This document shows, piece by piece, positions 26,351-35,079 of a DNA stretch of 64,000 nucleotides. Made by a program: the position numbers and the translations under genes. The notes beneath the pieces are model-generated. The model had not been told where the DNA came from. It searched no databases and saw only the letters and a program-made list of their open reading frames with translations. This DNA comes from PGYT01 sp963675055 (GTDB lineage: Bacteria; Bacteroidota; Ignavibacteria; Ignavibacteriales; Melioribacteraceae). Positions within the stretch are counted from its first letter, which is position 1. Each line of letters starts with the position of its first letter. Location of the stretch: the NCBI GenBank assembly GCA_963675055.2, contig CAXXJE010000002.1, forward strand, positions 2,356,001-2,420,000, in the 5' to 3' direction.

Positions 26351-27334
26351 GTGGAGATTACAGAACTGAATGAAAAGATAAAACAGGAAAGCGAGTTTAT
26401 CGATGTTCTTTTCAGTGAGATAAGCAAGACGATTGTCGGTCAGAAAGAAATGGTTGAACGACTTGTAATCGGTCTACTGGGCAATGGGCATATACTTCTT
26501 GAAGGTGTTCCCGGTCTGGCTAAAACACTTGCTATCAAAACGCTCGCCCAGTCAATGCAGGCTCAGTTCCAGCGAATACAGTTTACACCTGATCTGCTTC
26601 CTGCCGACTTACTGGGTACAATGATTTATAATCAGAAAGACGGGAATTTCAGTATTAAGAAAGGACCTATCTTCGCGAATTTCATTCTGGCGGATGAGAT
26701 CAACCGTGCGCCTGCGAAAGTTCAGAGTGCGCTTCTGGAGTCGATGCAGGAACGACAGGTAACCATCGGCGCCGAGACTTTCCAACTGCCGGAACCTTTC
26801 CTTGTACTTGCAACACAGAATCCCATCGAGCAGGAGGGTACATATCCATTACCTGAAGCACAGGTAGACAGGTTCATGTTGAAAGTTAAAATAACCTACC
26901 CGACCCGGGAAGAAGAGCAGCAGATAATGAAGTTGAATGTCGGTGGAACAATGCCACAGATCAAACCGGTGATTTCTCCTGAATCAATCCTAAATGCGCG
27001 TAAACTCGTACAGGATGTATACGTTGATGAAAAAATAGAAAAGTATATTCTCGATATCGTATTCGCTACAAGAAGACCACAGGACTTCGGACTTGAAGAT
27101 TTAACCGACCTAATTTCGTACGGCGGTTCACCTCGTGCAACAATTAACCTGGCGCTCGGCGCAAGGGCTATGGCATTTGTTAAGAGACGCGGTTATGTAA
27201 TTCCCGAGGATGTTAGAAGTATATGCATGGATGTATTACGTCACAGGATTGCAGTTACTTACGAAGCTGAGGCTGAGGATATTACAACAGAAGATATTAT
27301 ACAGAGAATCCTCAATACAGTTGAAGTTCCGTAA
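26351..27334 (+). CDS. MoxR-type AAA+ ATPase
   Basis: A 327-residue MoxR ATPase if started at the GTG at 26351, which lies 6 nt after TGAGG (26340-26344); an in-frame GTG at 26339 is less well placed. Walker A is EGVPGLAKTLA, Walker B is FILADEINRAPAKVQSALLE, sensor 1 is LVLATQNPIEQEGTYPLPEA. MoxR proteins act as chaperones that work with VWA-domain proteins. It heads the block DUF58-BatD-like-BatA-BatB-BatC-BatD-BatE, the classical Bacteroidetes order, and likely drives assembly of that envelope complex. Confidence 0.93.
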   Translation: MEITELNEKIKQESEFIDVLFSEISKTIVGQKEMVERLVIGLLGNGHILLEGVPGLAKTLAIKTLAQSMQAQFQRIQFTPDLLPADLLGTMIYNQKDGNFSIKKGPIFANFILADEINRAPAKVQSALLESMQERQVTIGAETFQLPEPFLVLATQNPIEQEGTYPLPEAQVDRFMLKVKITYPTREEEQQIMKLNVGGTMPQIKPVISPESILNARKLVQDVYVDEKIEKYILDIVFATRRPQDFGLEDLTDLISYGGSPRATINLALGARAMAFVKRRGYVIPEDVRSICMDVLRHRIAVTYEAEAEDITTEDIIQRILNTVEVP

Positions 27335-27409
27335 ACCAGGACTTGAAATTTAATGAGCTGAATAAGAATTATTGTAATTCATGAATCGATAAAAATTATC
27401 TGATATAAA

Positions 27410-28285
27410 TTGCTTACAAAAGAATTATTAAAACAAGTTAAACAAATTGAGATCAGAACACGGGGAATGGTCAACGAAGTATTCTCAGGCGAGTATCACT
27501 CCGTGTTTAAAGGTCGCGGAATGGAATTCGCCGAGGTACGGGAGTATCAGGTCGGGGACGATATAAGATCAATTGATTGGAATGTTACCGCCAGATTTGG
27601 TCATCCGTATATTAAAGTGTTTGAAGAAGAACGCGAATTGACCGTAATGCTGCTCGTGGATCTCAGCGGTTCGCTTGTATTCGGATCGGTTGAAAAAACG
27701 AAGCAGACAATCGCTGCTGAGCTTTCGTCCATACTTGCTTTTTCTGCTATGAAGAACAACGATAAGGTCGGACTGATTCTGTTTACCGACAGGATCGAAA
27801 AATTCGTTCCGCCGCGTAAAGGGCGTAGTCATGTTCTGAGAATAATTCGTGAAGTTCTTTCTTTTGAACCGCGCGGGAATGAGACGGACATCAGAGGCGC
27901 TCTCGAGTATTTCCATCATACAATTAAAAAGAAGAGTATCGCATTTCTGATTTCTGACTTTATTGACAGAGGTTACGACAGGATCTTGAATATTGTCGGG
28001 AAGAAACACGACCTTGTCGGAATTATCCTAAAAGATCCGCGAGAGCGTGAATTGCCCAAGGCAGGACTAATAAAATTCCGCGATGCTGAGACAGGCAGAA
28101 TAAGATTTATTGATACCAGCAGTAAAAATGTACGCCAAAACTTTCTTTCAACAATGCAATATCACGATAAGTACAGGAAAGATCTGTTCCTAAAGTCAGG
28201 AATTGATGCGATTAATATTGATATTGGTGACTCGTATGTAAAACCGCTGGTTAATTTTTTCAAAGCTAGAGAGAGACGATATTGA
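27410..28285 (+). CDS. DUF58-domain protein (VWA-like, MoxR partner)
   Basis: A 291-residue cytoplasmic protein. The DUF58 hallmark is GRGMEFAEVREYQVGDDIRS followed by IDWNVTARFG near 38-67. A VWA-like fold follows, with MLLVDLSGSLVFGS (a MIDAS-like DxSxS, near 80) and FLISDFIDRG near 180. It starts with TTG at 27410, with the previous gene 75 nt upstream, and ends in a 4-nt overlap with the next gene. The pair MoxR-DUF58 is conserved; the exact role is unknown. Confidence 0.9.
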   Translation: MLTKELLKQVKQIEIRTRGMVNEVFSGEYHSVFKGRGMEFAEVREYQVGDDIRSIDWNVTARFGHPYIKVFEEERELTVMLLVDLSGSLVFGSVEKTKQTIAAELSSILAFSAMKNNDKVGLILFTDRIEKFVPPRKGRSHVLRIIREVLSFEPRGNETDIRGALEYFHHTIKKKSIAFLISDFIDRGYDRILNIVGKKHDLVGIILKDPRERELPKAGLIKFRDAETGRIRFIDTSSKNVRQNFLSTMQYHDKYRKDLFLKSGIDAINIDIGDSYVKPLVNFFKARERRY

Positions 28286-29235
28286 CAGGTAAAATCAAAT
28301 ATATACTAGCTGCGTTGTTTCTGGCTGTTACAATTAATGCACAGTCAATCGAAGTTTTTGCCGATACTGATACGACTGAATATATGGTCGGGGATTATAT
28401 TCATTATACGCTTGAATTGAGATATACGAATGATATACGCGTGGAAGTCCCTTCTGTAATTGACAGTATATCGGTACTTGACTTCATACGCGAAGATGCA
28501 CCGGTCAAGCAGGAAAACGGTAAGGAAGTTTATGAACTTCGGAAATTTGTTTTCTCAAAGTATGACTCTGCCGAAGTAACAATTCCCGGTTATAACATTA
28601 GCTACTATGTCGGCAATGAGAAGGAAGTAAGCACTATAAAAGTAAATCCGGTAACCCTCCTGGTCAGGACAATTGAAGTTGATCCGTCCGGTGAAATACA
28701 GGATGTTAAAGCTCCTTTGAAAATAGAGCTCGACTGGTTACTGATTGCTCTGATAGCTGTTGGAGTTATTATTGTACTCGTTACGATATACCTTGTTGTT
28801 CGACATTACAGGAACAAGAAGAACGGCATTGTTCCTGAAAAGAAAATAATTAAAATACCCGCTTTCCGGGTTGCTCTGGAATCGTTATCCACTTTAGAGG
28901 ATAAGAAACTTTGGCAGCAGGGAAAAATAAAAGAATACCATTCTGAAATAACTGAAATTATAAGAAAATATTTTGAAGAACGTTTTAAGATACAGGCGCT
29001 TGAGATGACATCCGGTGAATTGATTGAAGCAATGCAGAATCATGAACATACCGGAGAAATTCTCGGGATTACCGGAGAGTTCCTCGGTAATGCCGATCTG
29101 GTAAAATTTGCCAAGTTCGAACCGATGCCGACGGTTAACGAGGAAATGATGAAACAGGCGTATGATATTGTTAATAAAACGAAAGTTGAAGAGGAAGTGA
29201 AGGTTGAAACGGTAGAGGTGCAGAATGCTGAATGA
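28282..29235 (+). CDS. Membrane-anchored BatD-like protein of the bat operon
   Basis: A 317-residue protein. It starts with TTG overlapping the DUF58 stop by 4 nt. A signal peptide (cut after INAQ, residue 21) precedes a beta domain of about 120 residues resembling the BatD N-terminus (VGDYIHYTLELRYTND). One membrane helix follows near 150-170 (WLLIALIAVGVIIVLVTIYL), then a cytoplasmic helical domain (LSTLEDKKLWQQGKIKEYHS, ITEIIRKYFEERFKIQALEM). This layout parallels the BatD protein at 32067 in shorter form. It overlaps batA by 11 nt. Confidence 0.75.
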   Translation: MTGKIKYILAALFLAVTINAQSIEVFADTDTTEYMVGDYIHYTLELRYTNDIRVEVPSVIDSISVLDFIREDAPVKQENGKEVYELRKFVFSKYDSAEVTIPGYNISYYVGNEKEVSTIKVNPVTLLVRTIEVDPSGEIQDVKAPLKIELDWLLIALIAVGVIIVLVTIYLVVRHYRNKKNGIVPEKKIIKIPAFRVALESLSTLEDKKLWQQGKIKEYHSEITEIIRKYFEERFKIQALEMTSGELIEAMQNHEHTGEILGITGEFLGNADLVKFAKFEPMPTVNEEMMKQAYDIVNKTKVEEEVKVETVEVQNAE

Positions 29236-30220
29236 TGTAATATTCGAATACCCGTTCGTACTATACCTTCTTCTGCTCATCCCGCTGCTGGTTTTCTGGT
29301 ACTGGAAGAGAAATAAAAAATCTACTCCGGACGTTACTTATTCATCTCTGCAAATGTTCGATGGAGTTAAGCCTACTCTGAGAGAAAGACTGATTCATCT
29401 GCCCGCTTTGTTAAGAGTACTTGCATTAAGTTTCCTGATAGTTGCTCTTGCAAGACCGCAGTCATTCTCTTCGGGCGAAAATGTTTATACCGAGGGAATT
29501 GATATCGCTATGCTGCTCGATATATCCGGAAGTATGCTTGCGGAAGACTTTAAGCCCAATCGACTTGACGCTGCTAAAAATGTTATTGATGAATTTATCG
29601 CCGGACGTACATCTGACAAGATCGGTCTTGTTGTATTTGCAGGACAAAGCTTTACCCAGTGTCCGCTGACTATCGATTACTCCGTACTTCGCAACTTATT
29701 AAAAGAAATTAAAAGCGGCATGATAGAGGACGGCACTGCAATTGGAACAGCTATAGCCAATGGCGTTAACAGACTTAAGGATAGCAGTGCTAAGAGTAAG
29801 ATAATTATTCTGCTTACCGACGGAGTTAACAACAGCGGTGAGATAGATCCTATAACAGCAGCACAGATTGCAAAGACATTCGGAGTAAGGATTTACACAG
29901 TTGGAGTCGGAACGAGAGGGGAAGCCCCGTATCCGTTCAACACGCCATTCGGGAAAAGATATCAGATGGTGCCCGTTGAGATAGATGAAGGAGTTCTTCA
30001 GCAGGTTGCTTCAATTACCGATGGTAATTACTTCAGGGCAACCGATAATACTAAGCTGAAAGAAATCTACGACGAGATAGACAAGTTGGAAAAAACAAGG
30101 GTTGAAATTACATCTTACAGGAATGCAACTGAATTGTTTTACGAGTGGGCCGGACTGGGACTGCTTTTACTGGTTCTTGAGACCGGACTCGTAAGAACAT
30201 GGTTAAGAAGACTGCCTTAA
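29225..30220 (+). CDS. batA: BatA, VWA-domain membrane protein
   Basis: A 331-residue protein with two N-terminal membrane segments (about residues 8-25 and 57-75), a VWA domain (about 90-300) and a C-terminal membrane helix near 305-325. The metal-dependent adhesion site is intact: MLLDISGSMLAEDFKP, then Thr and Asp further on (IILLTDGVNNSGE). It overlaps the upstream gene by 11 nt and is followed after 17 nt by batB. In Bacteroides the Bat proteins support aerotolerance and envelope integrity. Confidence 0.9.
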   Translation: MLNDVIFEYPFVLYLLLLIPLLVFWYWKRNKKSTPDVTYSSLQMFDGVKPTLRERLIHLPALLRVLALSFLIVALARPQSFSSGENVYTEGIDIAMLLDISGSMLAEDFKPNRLDAAKNVIDEFIAGRTSDKIGLVVFAGQSFTQCPLTIDYSVLRNLLKEIKSGMIEDGTAIGTAIANGVNRLKDSSAKSKIIILLTDGVNNSGEIDPITAAQIAKTFGVRIYTVGVGTRGEAPYPFNTPFGKRYQMVPVEIDEGVLQQVASITDGNYFRATDNTKLKEIYDEIDKLEKTRVEITSYRNATELFYEWAGLGLLLLVLETGLVRTWLRRLP

Positions 30221-30237
30221 AAATTTAAGAAAGAATT

Positions 30238-31266
30238 ATGATTCGATTCGCACATACTGAATATTTATATGCACTGTACTTAATCCCTGTGTTGATTATA
30301 CTCTTCTGGGTCACGTACAGAATACAGAAAAAACAACTGAACAATTTTGCATCGGCGAAACTGCAGAAAGTTTTACTGCCGCTTCGAAGTGTATTCAAAT
30401 CGGTTTATAAATTTAGCCTGCTTATGCTTGCTATGATTCTACTAGTACTTGCTTTGGCAAATCCTCAGGTTGGGTCAAAGATCGAAGAGGTTAAACAGGT
30501 CGGTATTGATGTTTATATTTTGCTAGATGTTTCGTTAAGTATGACCGCCGAGGATATAAAACCGAGCAGACTGGAAAAGGCTAAGCACCAGATTTCAAAA
30601 CTGATTCAAAGGCTTCGTGGAGACAGGATTGGTTTAATCGTGTTTTCCGGTGAAGCGTACGTACAATTTCCGCTCACCACCGATTATGCAGCGGCTAACC
30701 TGTTCCTGAGTGCGGTTGATGTATCGTCTGTTCCGCAGCCCGGTACGGCAATAGAACCTGCTATCAATCTTGCTTTGAATTCGTTTAAGCAGGATGAGGA
30801 CACTAAGAAGGCAATTATAATTATTACCGACGGTGAAGACCACGAAGGAAATATACCGAAAGTAGTTGAGGATGCATCGAACAAAGGAGTGCAGACTTAT
30901 GCGATAGGGTTGGGTTCGCCCACAGGCGTTCCGATTCCAATTTACAGCGACTCGGGTATTCAGGTGGGTTATAAAAAAGACAGACGGGGTAACGTAGTTT
31001 TAACCAAGCTGGATGAAGCCACTTTGCAGGAAATTGCAAGAGTCGGAAACGGAAAGTACTATCGCGCATCAAACACTGAGGACGAACTGGAACTGATATA
31101 TAACGACTTAGCACAGCTTGAAGAATCTGAATTCGGTGCAACTCGTGTTACGGATTATGAAGACAGGTTTTATTATCTGCTTATCCCGGCAATATTTTTA
31201 TTGTTTATAGAGTTTTTTATATCGAACAATAAGTCACGGTTCCTTATGAGGTTCGAGGAGGAATAA
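30238..31266 (+). CDS. batB: BatB, VWA-domain membrane protein
   Basis: A 342-residue protein of the same plan as BatA: membrane helices near 8-25 and 57-75, a VWA domain, and a C-terminal membrane helix near 305-325. The adhesion-site motif is ILLDVSLSMTAEDIKPSR, with IIIITDGEDHEGN later. The similarity to BatA shows the two arose by duplication. It is separated from batC by 1 nt, so the Bat genes are co-translated. Confidence 0.92.
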   Translation: MIRFAHTEYLYALYLIPVLIILFWVTYRIQKKQLNNFASAKLQKVLLPLRSVFKSVYKFSLLMLAMILLVLALANPQVGSKIEEVKQVGIDVYILLDVSLSMTAEDIKPSRLEKAKHQISKLIQRLRGDRIGLIVFSGEAYVQFPLTTDYAAANLFLSAVDVSSVPQPGTAIEPAINLALNSFKQDEDTKKAIIIITDGEDHEGNIPKVVEDASNKGVQTYAIGLGSPTGVPIPIYSDSGIQVGYKKDRRGNVVLTKLDEATLQEIARVGNGKYYRASNTEDELELIYNDLAQLEESEFGATRVTDYEDRFYYLLIPAIFLLFIEFFISNNKSRFLMRFEEE

Positions 31267-31267
31267 T

Positions 31268-32005
31268 ATGAAAAAGATTAATATACATTTTCTTGTTTTT
31301 GCAATACTCGGCACTTCTTTGTCATTAAGTGGGCAAAGTCTGCGCAGTACAATTAATGACGGTGTTGATGCATATAAAAAGAAAGATTATACAAATGCTG
31401 AGACCAAATTCAGGAAGGGAATTGATAAGGAATATGAAACATTTGAAGGTCATTTTAATCTCGGCGATGCTTTGTACAAACAGGGAAAATACGAGGAAGC
31501 TATGTCAGCATATAAAAATGCGATGGCTTTAACGCAGGATGATTATCAGCGAAGTAAAGTGTTTCATAATGTCGGAAATTCTCTGTTGAAATCGAAGAAG
31601 TATCAGGAAAGTGTCGAAGCATATGCCAATGCGCTTAAACTTGATCCTGACGATCTTGAAACGAAATACAATTTATCTTATGCTCTGAACATGCTCAAGC
31701 AACAACAGCAGCAGCAGCAACAACAAAACCAGGATAAGAATAACGATAAAGACAAAAACAAGGACCAGCAACAAAACCAGGATAAGCAGGACCAAAATAA
31801 GCAGGATGAGCAAAACAAACAGCAGCAACAGGATCAACAACAAGATCAGCAACAGCAAGATCAGCAACAGCAAAAGCCAAAAGAGGAAATCTCAAAAGAA
31901 GAAGCTCAGCGTATTTTGCAGGCGCTGAAACAAAATGAATCGGATTTACAAAAAGAATTGAGAAAGAGAAAAGCTAAAGTCACTAAGAAAGAGAAAGACT
32001 GGTAA
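31268..32005 (+). CDS. batC: BatC, TPR protein with a Gln-rich tract
   Basis: A 245-residue protein with a signal peptide (cut near LSGQ, residue 23), three TPR-type repeats over about residues 28-140 (FNLGDALYKQGKYEEAMSAY, VFHNVGNSLLKSKKYQESVE), and then a tract of about 60 residues (from about 144 to 204) of almost only Gln, Asp, Lys, Asn and Glu. The final 40 residues are helical and basic. BatC proteins are periplasmic TPR proteins with such low-complexity linkers. It lies between batB and batD. Confidence 0.87.
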   Translation: MKKINIHFLVFAILGTSLSLSGQSLRSTINDGVDAYKKKDYTNAETKFRKGIDKEYETFEGHFNLGDALYKQGKYEEAMSAYKNAMALTQDDYQRSKVFHNVGNSLLKSKKYQESVEAYANALKLDPDDLETKYNLSYALNMLKQQQQQQQQQNQDKNNDKDKNKDQQQNQDKQDQNKQDEQNKQQQQDQQQDQQQQDQQQQKPKEEISKEEAQRILQALKQNESDLQKELRKRKAKVTKKEKDW

Positions 32006-32066
32006 GACCGTTTAGCTGTTTTAAGGTCTGAAATTATTTAATAAATAATGTGTTAGATTTGTATAC

Positions 32067-33896
32067 ATGTTTAAATTGTTAGTAAAGCATATAATTCTAT
32101 TTTTAATTTTGGCTACGACTTTGAGTGCGCAGGAATTTAAGGCCACGGTTGACAGGACAACTGTCAGTCAGAACCAGCAATTCCAAATCTACTTCCAGTT
32201 TTCTGGGAGCGATAACAGCGGACTTAGTAATTTCAAAGCGCCGGATTTTAAGGGACTCAATGTATTAAGCGGACCCAACCGCAATTCAAGTTTTCAGATT
32301 ATTAATGGTCGGACGTCAGCCTCTATAACTTCTTCTTATTATGTCGTGGCAACTTCAATCGGGAATGTTACTATAGGTTCTGCATCAGTAGAGTATAAAG
32401 GCAAAACTTATAAAACCGATCCGATTACAATAAAAGTTATTAAAGGTCAAACTCAACCACAGGCGCAGCAGCAGGATAATTCTTCCAGTGTATCCAAAGA
32501 ACAGATTGCTCAGAATCTTTTTATCGTTGCCGAAGCAGATAAAAGATCGGCTTATAAGGGGGAGCAAATTACTGTTACTTACAAGCTTTTCAGCAGACTT
32601 GAAATCGGTTCACCCCAGATCAATAAGCTCCCGCAGTATAAAAGCTTTTGGGCCGAAGAACTTCAGTCCAGCAATTCCCTTACTTGGCATCCTGAAATGT
32701 TTAACGGTCAGAGATATCAGACTGCATTGCTAAAGAAGGTTGCTCTGTTCGCAACAAAGGATGGTGAACTTGCAGTCTCTCCATTGGAGTTAAATGTACC
32801 TGTTGTCTTAAGCCGACGCCGTAGTAATAAATCGTTATTCGACGAATTCTTTAATGATTCATTTTTCAGCAGAAAAGAAACTGTTGACTATTTAGCTAAG
32901 TCCAATGAGCTGAAGGTGAAGATAAAACCTTTACCGGAGCAGAATAAACCGGCTTCGTTCAACGGCGCGGTTGGCGAATTTAACTTCAGGACTTCACTTG
33001 ATAAAACCGATACTGAGACAAATGAACCTATTACGCTTAAAGTAAATATTTCCGGCAGAGGTAATATAAAACTCTTGGATGTGCCTAAGCTGGAGTTGCC
33101 AACGGGCTTCGAACAGTACGATCCTAAAACTTCTGAAAGCATCGACAGGAATAACACGGTCACCGGTAGCAAGTCCGCCGAGTACCTTATTGTTCCCAGG
33201 ATTGCCGGTGTAAAGGATATTCCGCCGGTTGAGTTTTCTTATTTCAGTCCTGCGAAGGGAAAATATATTACTGTAAGTTCACCGGCATACACATTGAATA
33301 TTAAACGGGGTAATAACCCGGTTGAACAGGCGGTCAGCGGTTTTTCGAAAGAGGATGTTAAACTGCTGAGCGAGGATATCAGATTTATTAAAACTTCCGA
33401 ATTCAATCTTGAAAGAAAACAGACTGTAAAAACTGTCCAGTCGTGGTTCTGGTTATCTATGGCTGTTCCGCTTGTTACTTTCTTTGTTTTCATCGGAATC
33501 AGGAAAAGACAGGATAAAATAAGCGGTAATATTCAGCTGCTTAAGTACCAGAAAGCTGAAAAGAATGCTCGTGCAAGACTTAAAAATGCCAGGAAGGCTC
33601 TTGATTCGGGAGACCTGGCTAAGTTCCATAACGAAGTTTCACAGGGACTCTATGGATACCTCGAGGATAAACTGAATTTACAGAAAGCGGATTTTACTCA
33701 GGAGAAAGCACTTGGTATGCTTAAAGATCGGGGAGTAAATGAGGAACTGCTTGAAAGAGTGAAAAGTATTTTAGATAAATGCGAATTTGCACGCTTCGCA
33801 CCGCAGATGAGTTCCCAGTCTGAATCCGGCGAACTTCATGAGAAGACCATTAAAGTAATTGTTGAATTGGAAAGTTCAATATTGATAAGACGATGA
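32067..33896 (+). CDS. batD: BatD, large membrane protein of the bat operon
   Basis: A 609-residue protein. A signal peptide ends at LSAQ (residue 22). The long periplasmic part (about 23-455) holds several beta domains of the BatD type (KATVDRTTVSQNQQFQIYFQ, NLFIVAEADKRSAYKGEQIT, EYLIVPRIAGVKDIPPVEFS). One membrane helix lies near 458-478 (SWFWLSMAVPLVTFFVFIGI). The cytoplasmic end is helical (KFHNEVSQGLYGYLEDKLNL). A TAGATTTG element 6 nt before the ATG is probably chance. It overlaps batE by 4 nt (ATGA). Confidence 0.92.
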   Translation: MFKLLVKHIILFLILATTLSAQEFKATVDRTTVSQNQQFQIYFQFSGSDNSGLSNFKAPDFKGLNVLSGPNRNSSFQIINGRTSASITSSYYVVATSIGNVTIGSASVEYKGKTYKTDPITIKVIKGQTQPQAQQQDNSSSVSKEQIAQNLFIVAEADKRSAYKGEQITVTYKLFSRLEIGSPQINKLPQYKSFWAEELQSSNSLTWHPEMFNGQRYQTALLKKVALFATKDGELAVSPLELNVPVVLSRRRSNKSLFDEFFNDSFFSRKETVDYLAKSNELKVKIKPLPEQNKPASFNGAVGEFNFRTSLDKTDTETNEPITLKVNISGRGNIKLLDVPKLELPTGFEQYDPKTSESIDRNNTVTGSKSAEYLIVPRIAGVKDIPPVEFSYFSPAKGKYITVSSPAYTLNIKRGNNPVEQAVSGFSKEDVKLLSEDIRFIKTSEFNLERKQTVKTVQSWFWLSMAVPLVTFFVFIGIRKRQDKISGNIQLLKYQKAEKNARARLKNARKALDSGDLAKFHNEVSQGLYGYLEDKLNLQKADFTQEKALGMLKDRGVNEELLERVKSILDKCEFARFAPQMSSQSESGELHEKTIKVIVELESSILIRR

Positions 33897-34657
33897 TGAT
33901 AAAAATGCTTATAAGATTTCTAGCTGTTTCGTTCTTCCTGTTTGCAGTTAATTCATTTGCACAGGTTGATGAAATAATGCAGACTGCAAATCAGCAGTAC
34001 CAGGATGAACAATTTCAGGAAGCGATTAAATCATACAAGGAAATTCTGAACAGGGGGTATATATCAGATGCTCTTTATTATAATCTCGGTAATGCCTACT
34101 TCAGGACGGGCCAGCTAGGCCGTTCTATACTCTGCTATGAAAAGGGCTTGAAGATATCACCGGGTGATGAGGATCTGAATTATAACCTTTCAATCGTTAA
34201 AGCAAGAACTGTTGACAGAATTGAAGAGGTACCGAAGCTTTTTATCGTTGAGTGGTGGGAATCTCTAATAACTTCAATTAGTATTACTGCCTGGTCAATT
34301 ATTGTTGTATTAATTTTTGTGATGTTCCTAATTTCTTTAGCGCTTTATTTTACATCTAAAACAGGTCGAATGCAGAGATTCGGATTCTTATCCGGTTCAA
34401 TTAATTTTGCAGTACTTATACTTGCAATTATACTTCTTGTTGCAAGTGTTGATAGAGAGATGTCTACTGACTTTGGCATATTAACGGAGACGGAGATAGC
34501 CGCGAAACAGCAGCCCGGTGAAAAGAGTGACGATGTATTCGTAGTTCATGAAGGATTAAAATTCCAGGTTGAGGATGAAGTAAACGACTGGTCCAAAATC
34601 CGCTTAAGCGATGGTAAAATCGGCTGGCTTCCGAACTATTCTTTCGAAATCATTTAG
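33893..34657 (+). CDS. batE: BatE, TPR protein with SH3-like C-terminus
   Basis: A 254-residue protein. A signal peptide (cut at NSFAQ, about residue 24) is followed by TPR repeats (YQDEQFQEAIKSYKEILNRG, YYNLGNAYFRTGQLGRSILC), two membrane helices (about 120-150 and 160-185) and a C-terminal bacterial SH3-like domain (FVVHEGLKFQVEDEVNDWSK, IGWLPNYSFEII). It is the last gene of the moxR-bat block. The SH3-like end may bind peptidoglycan. Confidence 0.88.
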   Translation: MMIKMLIRFLAVSFFLFAVNSFAQVDEIMQTANQQYQDEQFQEAIKSYKEILNRGYISDALYYNLGNAYFRTGQLGRSILCYEKGLKISPGDEDLNYNLSIVKARTVDRIEEVPKLFIVEWWESLITSISITAWSIIVVLIFVMFLISLALYFTSKTGRMQRFGFLSGSINFAVLILAIILLVASVDREMSTDFGILTETEIAAKQQPGEKSDDVFVVHEGLKFQVEDEVNDWSKIRLSDGKIGWLPNYSFEII

Positions 34658-34729
34658 CCAATAATCTCCCGGAATAGAACTCTCAGTTGTAATTCTGTGT
34701 TGTAAATGGAAACAGGGAATGGAGGACTA

Positions 34730-34999
34730 ATGAGACGAACTTTATTTGTTCTGACGGCTTTATCTGCATTTATAATATTTTCGGCAAGTACTTCATTGGA
34801 TTCCACAAAAGAAATTTCTAAATGTCCCTATTTGGAACGGATCCATAAAGTTACGATCAAAACCAAATGCCCTTACCTGTTAGATAAAGGGGAATCGGAA
34901 AACAAAGTCAATGATAAAAATTTAAATTGTCCGTTTCTTGAAAACCGGAAAAATGAGCTGGAGAAGCCCGTAAAGGCGAAAAAAATAAAAATAACTTAA
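34730..34999 (+). CDS. Small exported protein with three CP[YF]L motifs
   Basis: The start is the ATG at 34730, which has GGAGG at 34721-34725 before it; an in-frame ATG at 34706 is less likely. The product has 89 residues. Residues 2-20 form a signal peptide or anchor (MRRTLFVLTALSAFIIFSAS). The rest is Lys-rich and holds three repeats: KCPYLE (Cys32), KCPYLLD (Cys47) and NCPFLEN (Cys67). These are the only cysteines. CP pairs occur in heme-regulatory motifs and in metal ligands, but neither role is shown here. I do not recognise the family. A terminator follows at 35022-35045. Confidence 0.7.
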   Translation: MRRTLFVLTALSAFIIFSASTSLDSTKEISKCPYLERIHKVTIKTKCPYLLDKGESENKVNDKNLNCPFLENRKNELEKPVKAKKIKIT

Positions 35000-35021
35000 G
35001 CGTGTTATTTACTAAGTTTTC

Positions 35022-35045
35022 AGGCAGTTTACAGCTGCCTTTTTT
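35022..35045 (+). terminator. Intrinsic terminator after the CP[YF]L gene
   Basis: AGGCAG (35022-35027), loop TTTACAG, CTGCCT (35035-35040), then TTTTT to 35045. Confidence 0.8.
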
Positions 35046-35079
35046 ATTTTTAAACCAGCATTAAAAATTAACTGAGAAT

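Noticed and set aside
31673..31895. Leu/Ala/Val-rich minus-strand frames opposite batC
   Set aside because: They are the reverse of the Gln/Asp codons in batC and have no start context.
32054..32061. TAGATTTG, a -7 match 6 nt before the batD ATG
   Set aside because: No -35 at suitable distance, and the gene lies inside the tight bat operon.
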